From: DASTOB01 sp035720425
GTDB taxonomy: Bacteria; Chloroflexota; Limnocylindria; Limnocylindrales; CSP1-4
NCBI GenBank assembly: GCA_035720425.1
Contig: DASTOB010000106.1
Location: forward strand, 1 to 21,453
DNA length: 21,453 nucleotides
Direction of reading: 5' to 3'
Part shown: piece by piece, positions 13,239 through 20,644 of the stretch
How the letters are laid out: each line of letters starts with the position of its first letter
How positions within the stretch are numbered: position 1 is the stretch's first letter
Translations under genes and position numbers: made by a program
Notes under the pieces: generated by a model
What the model saw: the letters and a program-made list of their open reading frames with translations, nothing else
Told to the model about the DNA's origin: nothing
Databases searched by the model: none

Positions 13239-14168
13239 TCAAGCGGACCACCACACCCACACACCAAGGGGCAGCAGCGCCCCGGTCTCGGCGCGCTCGT
13301 CGAGATCCATCGCCTCGATGCTCCCGCGCGGAACGCGGATCGCGTGGGCCAGCTCACCGGCGAGCCGGTCCGGGCCGTAGTCCTCGCTGTGCGCGCTGAG
13401 TGCGACGAACGGCGCTGCCGGGTCGAGCAGGCTCGCACACCCCGCGAGCAGGTCCGGGAGATCCTCGCCGATCCGCCAGGCCGGGCCACGCCCGCGTCCA
13501 CCGCCGTGCCCGTACGACGGCGGGTCGAGCACGATCCCATCGTAGCGTCGGCCGCGACGCGCCTCGCGCCGAACGAACGCCACGGCGTCGTCGACGATCC
13601 AGCGGATCGGCCGGTCGCCGAGACCGGACGCCGCGGCGTTCCGGCGGGCCCAGGCGATCGCGGGACGCGAGCCGTCGACGTGCACGACGGCCGCGCCGGC
13701 CCGCGCCGCGGCCAGGGTCGCGGCCCCCGTGTACGCGAACAGGTGCAGCACGCGCACCGGCCCGGACCCGGCGCCCGCGGACGGGCGGTCGGCCACTCGG
13801 TCGGCCACTCGGTCGGTCACTCCGTCGGTCGCTCGGGCCGCCGCGGCTCCACGCTCAGTCACGCGGTCGGCCACCCAGCGCCAGATCGGCGCCTGCTCAG
13901 CGAACAGGCCCACCTGGCCGCCGGCCGCGGGCCGCAATTCGAGCGTCAGCCCGTCGATCGTCACGAGCCAGGGCTCGAGCGCCGTCGGATCGGCCGCCCA
14001 CCACCCGCCGTCACGGTCGAACCGCAAGTCCGCTTCCGCCCAGCCCGCGCCCTCGTCGCGCGGACCCACGGCCGCCGGCGCCGGTCGATCGACGATTCGG
14101 TCGCCGAACCGGTCGAGGCGTCGCCCGTCGCCCGCGTCGAGCAAGGCGCAGGCCGGGCGGTCCGTCAT
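13239..14168 (-). CDS. RlmI-like class I SAM-dependent methyltransferase
   Basis: The 309-residue protein resembles the 23S rRNA cytosine-C5 methyltransferase group (COG1092). Blocks visible are QVGLFAEQAP (85-93), motif I VLHLFAYTGAATLAAARAGA (140-159), motif II VDGSRPAIAWARRNAAASGL (164-183), DDAVAFV, and the catalytic-loop-like LDPPSYG (214-220). No PUA domain precedes the catalytic part, unlike E. coli RlmI, so it is a short form. A low-complexity linker (ATDGVTDRVADRVADR, about 113-128) interrupts the region before motif I. The ATG at 14168 lies seven bases after the stop of the glycosyltransferase gene, so it probably shares that operon's transcript although its job is in RNA modification. 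The precise substrate is uncertain. Confidence 0.88.
   Translation of the reverse strand: MTDRPACALLDAGDGRRLDRFGDRIVDRPAPAAVGPRDEGAGWAEADLRFDRDGGWWAADPTALEPWLVTIDGLTLELRPAAGGQVGLFAEQAPIWRWVADRVTERGAAAARATDGVTDRVADRVADRPSAGAGSGPVRVLHLFAYTGAATLAAARAGAAVVHVDGSRPAIAWARRNAAASGLGDRPIRWIVDDAVAFVRREARRGRRYDGIVLDPPSYGHGGGRGRGPAWRIGEDLPDLLAGCASLLDPAAPFVALSAHSEDYGPDRLAGELAHAIRVPRGSIEAMDLDERAETGALLPLGVWVWWSA
13786..13833 (-). repeat. 12 bp in-frame minisatellite in the RlmI-like gene (4 units)
   Basis: Four tandem 12 bp units (13786-13797, 13798-13809, 13810-13821, 13822-13833) follow the pattern CGGTCGGYCACT with increasing divergence; the first two are identical. They encode repeated Asp-Arg-Val-Ala/Thr in the linker before the SAM domain. 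A related copy occurs at about 13863-13874. Confidence 0.85.
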
Positions 14169-14175
14169 GGCCCGA

Positions 14176-15726
14176 TCATGGCACCTCGCCGGAGGAGGGG
14201 AGTGCCGCAGGAGCCAGCTCGGCCGCCACGACACCCGCCTCGTCGACGGCGGGCACGACGGTCCGCAGCCACTGGCGGATCGACACGAGCGCGACGAACC
14301 CGAGGCCGACCGCGAATACGGTCGCGTAGATCCCGATCGCCCACGTGCCCCGGCCGAGCGCCACGATCGCCGTCACCGTGTTGAGCGCGGCGAGCGCGAG
14401 CTCCGGCACGACGATGAGATCCGGCCCCAACTGATAGCGCAGGCGCGTCCAGTCGCTCCGCTCGTCGCGACGCCCGAACTTCGGCGTCCGCTCGAAGACG
14501 CCGGGACGGGCCCGCAGCGCCCGCCAGCCGGCGCGTGCCGTGTTGAGCGTCATCCCCGCGCCGAGTACGGACAGGAGGAGGATCCGCGGGAGCGCCGACC
14601 ACCACGTCCGCCCGCGGCGCTGCTGCCCGGCGGCGAACAGGGCGGTGGGAGCGATCACCGCCGCGTTGAACAGGATCGTCAGGCCGAACAGGGTCACGAC
14701 GTCCGGGTGGCGTGGCGCGAGGGCGAGGAGGATCGGGTAGAGGAGCGAAACGACGAGCATGAGCAGGTGGATCGCGTAGCCGGTCAGGTGGAACGTCGCC
14801 TGGACCTTGTGGCGGCGCGGGATTGATGCCGACCAGATCCGGGGCAGGAACCGGACCGCGCACTCGAACGTGCCGCGCGCCCACCGCTCCTGCTGGCGCC
14901 GGTACGCGGCGATGCTGACCGGCAGCTCCGCCGGCACCTCGACGTCGCCGGCGTAGCCCGCCCGCCACCCGCGCAGGAACGCCCGATATGACAGGTCGAG
15001 GTCCTCCGTCAGGGTCGCATCGCTCCAGCCCCCGGCGTCGAGCAGCGCGGCGCGTCGCCAGACGCCGGCCGTGCCGTTGAAGTTGAACCAGCCGCCGGAG
15101 CGCGAGCGGGCGAACTGCTCGATCGCGAAGTGCCCGTCGATCGACAGCGCCTGGAGCGCGGTGAGCACGGAATCACCGCGGTTCAGGTGGCCCCAGCGGG
15201 CCTGGGCGAACGCCAGGCCGGGATCGGCGACGAGCCGCGGCACGATCCGTCGCAGGAAGTCGGCGGCCGGCACGAAGTCGGCGTCGAAGATCGCGATGAG
15301 ATCGCCGCGCGCCGTGGCGAGCCCGTGCGCGAGCGCGCCCGCCTTGTACCCGCGCCGGGTCGGCCGTCGAACGTGGTGGATGTCAACACCGGCCGACCGC
15401 CAGCGCGCGACCGCCGCGGCGACGATCGCGACGGTCTCGTCGGTCGAGTCGTCGAGCACCTGGATCTCGAGGCGGCCGGACGGGACGTCGAGCGCCGCCG
15501 CCGCGTCGACGAGTCGCTCCGCGACGTAGCGCTCGTTGTAGACCGGCAGCTGGACGGTCACGACCGGCCATGCATCGTCGGCGAGGTCGCGGACGCCGGC
15601 ATCATCGGCCTCGTCGGCCCGGAGCGCGATCCAGGTCAGCCCCAGGAAATGGAGTCCGAACGCGAAGAGCGCCGAGAGTACGGCAAGGTAGAGAAGGGCG
15701 GCCGGGGCGAACAGCGCGTCAGGCAC
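14176..15726 (-). CDS. processive family 2 glycosyltransferase, CslA/cellulose-synthase-like
   Basis: This inverting membrane glycosyltransferase probably polymerises a beta-linked glycan. From GTG 15726 it has 516 residues: an N-terminal helix (1-34), then VQLPVYNE, QVLDDSTDET (D92, D93), KAGAL, FDADF (148-151), NFNGTAGVWR, TEDLDL (240-245) and QQERW (278-282), i.e. the complete D,D,D,QxxRW core. Several hydrophobic helices follow. The NFNGTAGVWR/QVLDDSTD wording resembles plant CslA mannan synthases and bacterial relatives. No PilZ domain is present. An upstream ATG at 15786 would overlap the previous gene by 68 bases; GTG 15726 has GAGG nine bases upstream and an 8-base overlap, so I prefer it. 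Last glycan gene of the operon; the sugar is unknown. Confidence 0.9.
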   Translation of the reverse strand: MPDALFAPAALLYLAVLSALFAFGLHFLGLTWIALRADEADDAGVRDLADDAWPVVTVQLPVYNERYVAERLVDAAAALDVPSGRLEIQVLDDSTDETVAIVAAAVARWRSAGVDIHHVRRPTRRGYKAGALAHGLATARGDLIAIFDADFVPAADFLRRIVPRLVADPGLAFAQARWGHLNRGDSVLTALQALSIDGHFAIEQFARSRSGGWFNFNGTAGVWRRAALLDAGGWSDATLTEDLDLSYRAFLRGWRAGYAGDVEVPAELPVSIAAYRRQQERWARGTFECAVRFLPRIWSASIPRRHKVQATFHLTGYAIHLLMLVVSLLYPILLALAPRHPDVVTLFGLTILFNAAVIAPTALFAAGQQRRGRTWWSALPRILLLSVLGAGMTLNTARAGWRALRARPGVFERTPKFGRRDERSDWTRLRYQLGPDLIVVPELALAALNTVTAIVALGRGTWAIGIYATVFAVGLGFVALVSIRQWLRTVVPAVDEAGVVAAELAPAALPSSGEVP

Positions 15727-17173
15727 CGGGGCGATCCTCGGACCCGGCGATGGCGCGGACGCGGGAGGTGGCGCGGCCCGGCGCATCGGCGACCGCTTGG
15801 CGCCAGGCGACGATCCACAGCGCGATGGCGAGCCACCACCAGATGCGGCCGGCCGGGAACGTCCACGGGTAGTAGTCGAACAGGCTCACGACGGTCAGCG
15901 CGGCAAGGGCTCCGGTCGCCGCCGCCAGCTCGCGCGTCCAGGTCCGGCGGGCGCGCCACGCCAGGATCCACGGTGCGAGCGCCGCGCCGAGCCACGCGAC
16001 GGCCCCGGCGGCGCCGATTTCGGCGGCCACGGTGAGCGGCACGAGGTGGGCGGGCTGGTAGCTGAACGCGAACCCCGGCTCCGACGCGCGGAGCGCCGTC
16101 GGCAGCACGCCCGCGCCGACGCCGATGAGCGGATGCGCCGCCGCGACGCGCACCGTCGCCGCCGCGAGGGCCGCCCGTTCGTCAAGCGAGCGCGCCTCGA
16201 GGGCGACGTCGTCCCGTCCCGGCTCGAGCCGTGTCGCGAGGTACGGCGCGAACGGGACGGCGAGGGCGACGACGCCGGCGACCGCGATCGCCCCGACGAG
16301 ACCGAGCCGCCGGAGCGCGGCACCCTCGCGCGCCCGCGCGAGCATGAGCGCGGCCACGACGACACCGATGCCGGCGGCCAGCCAGGCCGATCGCGAGAAG
16401 GTCACGAACAGAGCGAGCGCGGCAACGACGAGGGCAACCGCCAGGGCCGTCGACGCACCCGAACGCAGCCGGCCCGGCGCGACGGCGACGAGCAGCCCGC
16501 CCGCGGCGAGGATCCCGCCGAGGATGTTCGGATGGTCGGCGAGCCCGTACCCGCGGAGCAGGCGCGTGCCGTCGGCGGCAGCCACAACGCTCGCCCCTGC
16601 CGTGGCCGGCGTCACGACGTGCTCGCCGAGCAGGCTGAGGCCGATCGACGACTGGCCCGCCACCTGCGCGAGGGCGAGCACGCCCTGCACGACGATCGCG
16701 ACCGCGACGAGCGGCACGACACGCCCGGGCCGATCGATCTCGTTGACGACGTACAGCGCAAGGCCGCCGGCGAGCGTGAGGCCGAGCGCATTCGACGCCG
16801 CGAGCGCGGGATCGGAAGAGAACACGCTGCTCAGCCAGGCCAGCCCGAGCAGCGCCCCGAGCAGTGTCGCGAGCATCGGCGGGCCGAACGCGAGCGGGCG
16901 CGGCCGGAGCCACCGCCCGACCAGCCACAGGACGACGAGCGCGAAGAGGGCGATCTCGCTCCATGCGACGACGATGTCGGTGTACGCCTCGTAGACCGGC
17001 GGGAGCGGCCGCTCCGCGATGACGACGTGAGCGCGGAGCGGGCTCACGATCACGAGCGCGCCGAAGGCCAGCCATGCCAGCCGCTCGACGACGCCCGCCG
17101 CTGCGGCCCGATCCCGGCTCCATGGCGCGGTGCGGTCCGGTCGCCGGACGACCGATCCGGTCTCAGCTCGCAC
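15719..17173 (-). CDS. O-antigen ligase/polymerase-type membrane protein (Wzy_C)
   Basis: The 484-residue polytopic protein has about 11-12 hydrophobic segments. The Wzy_C/O-antigen-ligase pattern is visible in GYGLADHPNILGGILAAGGLL, a following FVTFSRSAWLAAGIGV (the conserved SRxxW/G block) and, after a large external loop, VAAAHPLIGVGAGVLPTAL with a histidine in the later loop (YQPAHLVPLTVAAEIG). Members transfer or polymerise undecaprenyl-linked glycans on the outer face of the membrane. The GTG at 17173 has GGAGG six bases upstream; GTG 17176 is the alternative, and the open frame extends further without support. It overlaps its neighbours on both sides by about 8-11 bases, in a tightly coupled operon. 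Ligase versus polymerase activity cannot be decided here. Confidence 0.87.
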   Translation of the reverse strand: MRAETGSVVRRPDRTAPWSRDRAAAAGVVERLAWLAFGALVIVSPLRAHVVIAERPLPPVYEAYTDIVVAWSEIALFALVVLWLVGRWLRPRPLAFGPPMLATLLGALLGLAWLSSVFSSDPALAASNALGLTLAGGLALYVVNEIDRPGRVVPLVAVAIVVQGVLALAQVAGQSSIGLSLLGEHVVTPATAGASVVAAADGTRLLRGYGLADHPNILGGILAAGGLLVAVAPGRLRSGASTALAVALVVAALALFVTFSRSAWLAAGIGVVVAALMLARAREGAALRRLGLVGAIAVAGVVALAVPFAPYLATRLEPGRDDVALEARSLDERAALAAATVRVAAAHPLIGVGAGVLPTALRASEPGFAFSYQPAHLVPLTVAAEIGAAGAVAWLGAALAPWILAWRARRTWTRELAAATGALAALTVVSLFDYYPWTFPAGRIWWWLAIALWIVAWRQAVADAPGRATSRVRAIAGSEDRPGA

Positions 17174-18275
17174 CACTGCCCTCCCAGCCGGGCGCGACGC
17201 TCCGCTCGGCGACCGCGTCCGCGAGGGCCGCGAGCAGGGCCGGGCCGAATCCGGCGCCGTCGAACCGCGTCGCGGCACCGGCGAGCCGAGCGGGATCGAG
17301 CGGCACCTCGAGGGCGCGTCGCATCGCCGCGGCGAGCGCCTCCGGGGTCTGCTCGCGGAACAGGAACCCGGTCATCCCGTCACGCACCACCTCGAGCGCT
17401 CCGCCGGCCGCAAAGGCGATCGGCGGTCGGCCGCTTGCCTGCGCCTCGACGAGGGTGAGCCCGAAGTCCTGGGCCGCCGGGACGACGACCCCGGCACACG
17501 TCGCGAGGGCCTCGCGCACCTCGGCATCCGGGCGCCGGCCGAGGACCCGAACCGTGGAACCGGCGCGGCGGCGAAGCGCATCGAGGCCCGGGCCGTCGCC
17601 GATGACGTCGAGCGGGAGCCGGGCGAGGTTGGCTGCGTCGATCGCGAGGTCGAGCCGCTTGTAGGCGCGCACCCGCGACACGACGAGGAAGCGCCCGCTC
17701 CGGGCGGACGACGGCCGGAACGCCGACGTGTCGACCGGCGGGTGGACGACCGTCGCTGGGCGACCGTAGACGGTCCGAATGCGCTGCGCGATGTGCGCCG
17801 ATACGGCGAGATAGCCGTCGACGCGCGCGGCGGCCGCGCGGTCGAGCATCCGGAGGGCCGAACGCCCGGGAGCCAGCGCACGTCGGCGGATCGGCTGACC
17901 GCGATGGTAGTCATCGGCCGCCCACAGGAACCGCGGCGGCGTGTGGCAGTAGCACAGGTGCACCGCGCCGGGCCGAACGCCGATGTGGTGGGCGAAGCCG
18001 GACGAGCTCGACACGACGGCGTCGAACGCGGCCAGGTCGAGCTGCCCGAACGCCGCGGGCAGGAGGGGCGCCAGGGCGGCCAGAGGGACGCGGCCGGCGA
18101 GACGCTGCGCGAGCGTCGTGCGGATCTCCCGGTCGCGCAGGGACGGTGGGATGAAGCGCGGATCGACGACCGATGCGTAGATCGGCGCGTCCGGGAACAG
18201 CCGCGCGAGGTGCTCGACGACGCGCTCGGCGCCGCCCGCCTGGGTGAAGTAGTCGTGGACGATCGCGACGCGCAC
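17163..18275 (-). CDS. family 4 glycosyltransferase (GT-B)
   Basis: This retaining glycosyltransferase of 370 residues probably adds a sugar to the lipid-linked glycan at the cytoplasmic face. The N-terminal domain starts VAIVHDYFTQAGGAERVV (glycine-rich acceptor loop). Other blocks are HLCYCHTPPRFLW, AVSAHIAQRI, VVHPPVDTSAF, FLVVSRVRAYKRLDLAIDA and VIGDGPG, typical of the WbaZ-like GT4 group. The EX7E motif reads QDFGLTLVE, so the first glutamate is Gln (Q269) while the second is kept (E277). No membrane helix is seen. The start GTG 18275 lies one base after the methyltransferase stop. Donor and acceptor are unknown. Confidence 0.92.
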   Translation of the reverse strand: MRVAIVHDYFTQAGGAERVVEHLARLFPDAPIYASVVDPRFIPPSLRDREIRTTLAQRLAGRVPLAALAPLLPAAFGQLDLAAFDAVVSSSSGFAHHIGVRPGAVHLCYCHTPPRFLWAADDYHRGQPIRRRALAPGRSALRMLDRAAAARVDGYLAVSAHIAQRIRTVYGRPATVVHPPVDTSAFRPSSARSGRFLVVSRVRAYKRLDLAIDAANLARLPLDVIGDGPGLDALRRRAGSTVRVLGRRPDAEVREALATCAGVVVPAAQDFGLTLVEAQASGRPPIAFAAGGALEVVRDGMTGFLFREQTPEALAAAMRRALEVPLDPARLAGAATRFDGAGFGPALLAALADAVAERSVAPGWEGSGAS

Positions 18276-18276
18276 G

Positions 18277-19119
18277 TCAGCCGGTCCCAGCCGCCGTGTG
18301 CGCGGCCTCGCCCGGATCGCGGATCACCCGCCGGAGGGTCACGATGCAGAAGTCGCCCATTCGGTTGAAGGGCGGCACGCGGCCCAGCCGCTCGTCGAGC
18401 CATCGTCCGGCCGCGGTCAGGCGCGGATGCCGCGACGGAAATCGCTCGAACAGGAGCGGCGGGGCGAAACAGCCGATGGAGCGGACGCCGACGAGCCGGA
18501 ACCCCGGCCCGAACGCGGCGGCGACCCGACCCGGCCGGTGGTACCACGTCCGGACCGGCACGCCCTCGATGTTCGCGAGCACCCCGCCTCGACGCCACCG
18601 ACGGATCGAGGTCCGCCAGTCGCCGCGGACGACAAGGGCGTGCTCCCACGGGCTGACCGGCGGCATGACGACGAGCACCGCGTGGCCGCCCGGGCGGAGC
18701 ACGCCGGCGACCTCGCGCCCGACCACCTCGAGCCGGTTCGTGCAGTTGAGGCCGCCGAAGTTCGACACGACGAGGTCGAACGGCGCCCCGGCGAGACCGG
18801 CGAGGTCGCTGAACGAGCGCTCTTCGGCGGTCATCCGCCCGGGTCGCTCCGCCGCCCGCGCCGCGATCCGCTCGACCATCCCGGGCGCCACGTCGGTGGC
18901 GTGGACGGCATAGCCGCGGTCGGCCAACCAGGCGGCATCCGCGCCGGTCCCGGCGTTGAGCTCGAGGATCCGGGCGCCGCGCCTCACGCGGCGGACGACC
19001 TCCGCACGGACGAGGCCGCGCGCCCACGCATCGGCCGGGTCGGTCGCGATCCGCCGGTCGTATGGGTCCGCCTTGCGCGAGAAGCCGTCGCGGACGGCGG
19101 CAAGGTCGACGTCAGGCAC
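18277..19119 (-). CDS. class I SAM-dependent methyltransferase
   Basis: The 280-residue protein has a short N-terminal region (GFSRKADPYDRR, the start of a Methyltransf_11-type fold), the SAM-binding motif I ILELNAGTGADAAWLADRGY (51-70), motif II VHATDVAPGMVERI (72-85), an FSDLAG region and the motif IV-like FDLVVSNFGGLNC. Post-motif LRPGGHAVLVVMPP follows. The C-terminal third (TWYHRP, VGVRSIGCFAPPLLFERFP) resembles small-molecule or lipid methyltransferases. GTG 19119 was chosen because it overlaps the radical SAM stop by eight bases in the sequence GTGCCTGA; the frame stays open far upstream but opposite another gene. Acceptor is unknown; methylation of a glycan or lipid made by this operon is inferred. 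Confidence 0.88.
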   Translation of the reverse strand: MPDVDLAAVRDGFSRKADPYDRRIATDPADAWARGLVRAEVVRRVRRGARILELNAGTGADAAWLADRGYAVHATDVAPGMVERIAARAAERPGRMTAEERSFSDLAGLAGAPFDLVVSNFGGLNCTNRLEVVGREVAGVLRPGGHAVLVVMPPVSPWEHALVVRGDWRTSIRRWRRGGVLANIEGVPVRTWYHRPGRVAAAFGPGFRLVGVRSIGCFAPPLLFERFPSRHPRLTAAGRWLDERLGRVPPFNRMGDFCIVTLRRVIRDPGEAAHTAAGTG

Positions 19120-20644
19120 GGGTCGCCGGGCGTGGCTGCGCGGGAGCGGTCGGACGGTCGAGGCGTTCGAAGCCCGCGAGGACGAGGCGGTCGACGGGCA
19201 GCGTGAGCGCGTCGCGCGCCCGACCGAGCGCGTCGCGCGAGGTCGGCCGGCAGAGGGCGCGGGCCACGTGCCGGATCGGCGACTCCGTCCCGGCTGCCCG
19301 CCACAGCCGGAACTCCTTGTGGACGACGCCGTGGAGGCGGCGATAGAAGCGGGTCGAGTACGGGCCGTGGTAGAGCATCGCGAGGTCCGCCGAGTCGACC
19401 CAGTTCCGCCGGTCGCCGAGCTCCGCCCGAACGCGCTCGTGGAACGGCGTCCCGGGCAGCGGATAGGACACCGACACGCCGATGTCGTCCGGCCGCGCCG
19501 CGCGAACGAGCCGGCGGGTCGCGGCGATGTCGGCCGCCGACTCGCCGAGGTAACCGAACTGGAGGAACAGGCCCACCCGGATGCCGGCGCCACGCAACAG
19601 GTGGGCTGCCTCGACGATCTGCTCGACCGTCGTGCCCTTGTCCATCGCGTCGAGGATCCGCTGCGAGCCGGACTCGGCGCCCATCCAGACCATCTCGCAG
19701 CCGGCCGCCGCGAGGGCATCGACCTCGCCCGGCCGGAGGAGCAGGTCCGCCCGCTCGAGACACTTGAACGGGGTGACGACCCCGCGCTCGCGAACGAGCG
19801 CCGCGTACCGCTCGAGCCAGCCCGGCTTCAGTCCAAAGATGTCGTCGGCGAACGCAATGTGGTCCGGTGCGTGGGTCGCGCGCAGCCACTCGAGCTCGGC
19901 GACGACGTTCTCCGGGCTGCGCGAGTTGTAGCGCTGGCCCCAGATCGGCTTGGCGCACCAGTTGCAGTGGAACGGACAGCCGCGGGTCGAGACCATGTTC
20001 ATCGAGAACCGCCCATGCGGTGCCCACGCCCGCCGGTAGCGCTCGACGTCGACGAGGTCCCAGGCGGGAACGGGGAGTGCGTCGAGGTCGCGCAGGGCAG
20101 GCCGACGCCCGGTGTCGACGAGCGCGCCGTCGGCCCCGCGGTAGATGAGTCCGGGAACGTCGCGGACCGCGTCGGACGGTGGACTCGAACCGGCGCCCGG
20201 ATCCGCTCCGCCGAGCCGTTCGAGGAGCTCCCCGAGCGTCTCCTCTCCTTCTCCGACGACGACGTAGCGGGCGCCGGCGTCGAGGTAGCGCGGTGCGTTG
20301 TCCGTCGCGTCGCTGCCGCACACGATCGGCACGGACCCGCGGTCGCGCGCCGCGCCGAGCATCGCGAAGGCGGCCTCGCGCATCCGGAGCAGGCACATCT
20401 TCGAGAGGTAGTTGAAGTTGTCCTCGAACAGGACGGCGTACGTCGGCCGATGGCGATCGAGGGCGTCGCTCCACTCCTCGACGCCGGTCGCGAGCATCGC
20501 GTCGAACAACGCGACGTCGTGGCCGCGCGCTCGCAGGTAGCTCGCCGCGTAGAGCGTCCCGAGCGGCGGGTACGGCTGCATCGCCCGCCACAGCTTGGGG
20601 TCGAAGCGCAGGAAGTACGACTGGCCGAACAGGATGTCGGTCAC
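19112..20644 (-). CDS. B12-binding-type radical SAM protein
   Basis: The 510-residue protein has an N-terminal Rossmann-like region of the cobalamin-binding type (PPLGTLYAASYLRARGHDVALFDAM, VPIVCGSDATDNAPRYLDAGARYVVVGEGEETL, residues 26-137) followed by a radical SAM domain with the [4Fe-4S] triad in STRGCPFHCNWCAKP (C223, C227, C230). Later conserved blocks include GAESGSQRILDAMDKGTTVEQI and GLFLQFGYLGES. It belongs to the large BchE/MgPME-cyclase-like class B family. The cobalamin-ligand motif DxHxxG is not evident, so cobalamin may bind base-off without His, or not at all. GTG 20644 overlaps the upstream stop by GTGA. The reaction is unknown; methyl transfer or C-C/C-S rearrangement on a lipid or sugar would fit the neighbours. 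Confidence 0.9.
   Translation of the reverse strand: MTDILFGQSYFLRFDPKLWRAMQPYPPLGTLYAASYLRARGHDVALFDAMLATGVEEWSDALDRHRPTYAVLFEDNFNYLSKMCLLRMREAAFAMLGAARDRGSVPIVCGSDATDNAPRYLDAGARYVVVGEGEETLGELLERLGGADPGAGSSPPSDAVRDVPGLIYRGADGALVDTGRRPALRDLDALPVPAWDLVDVERYRRAWAPHGRFSMNMVSTRGCPFHCNWCAKPIWGQRYNSRSPENVVAELEWLRATHAPDHIAFADDIFGLKPGWLERYAALVRERGVVTPFKCLERADLLLRPGEVDALAAAGCEMVWMGAESGSQRILDAMDKGTTVEQIVEAAHLLRGAGIRVGLFLQFGYLGESAADIAATRRLVRAARPDDIGVSVSYPLPGTPFHERVRAELGDRRNWVDSADLAMLYHGPYSTRFYRRLHGVVHKEFRLWRAAGTESPIRHVARALCRPTSRDALGRARDALTLPVDRLVLAGFERLDRPTAPAQPRPATRA

Noticed and set aside
15797..17458. 553-codon open frame on the plus strand
   Set aside because: It is antisense to the O-antigen-ligase gene, has an Arg/Gly/Asp-dominated composition and no recognisable domain; long shadow frames are expected at this GC content.
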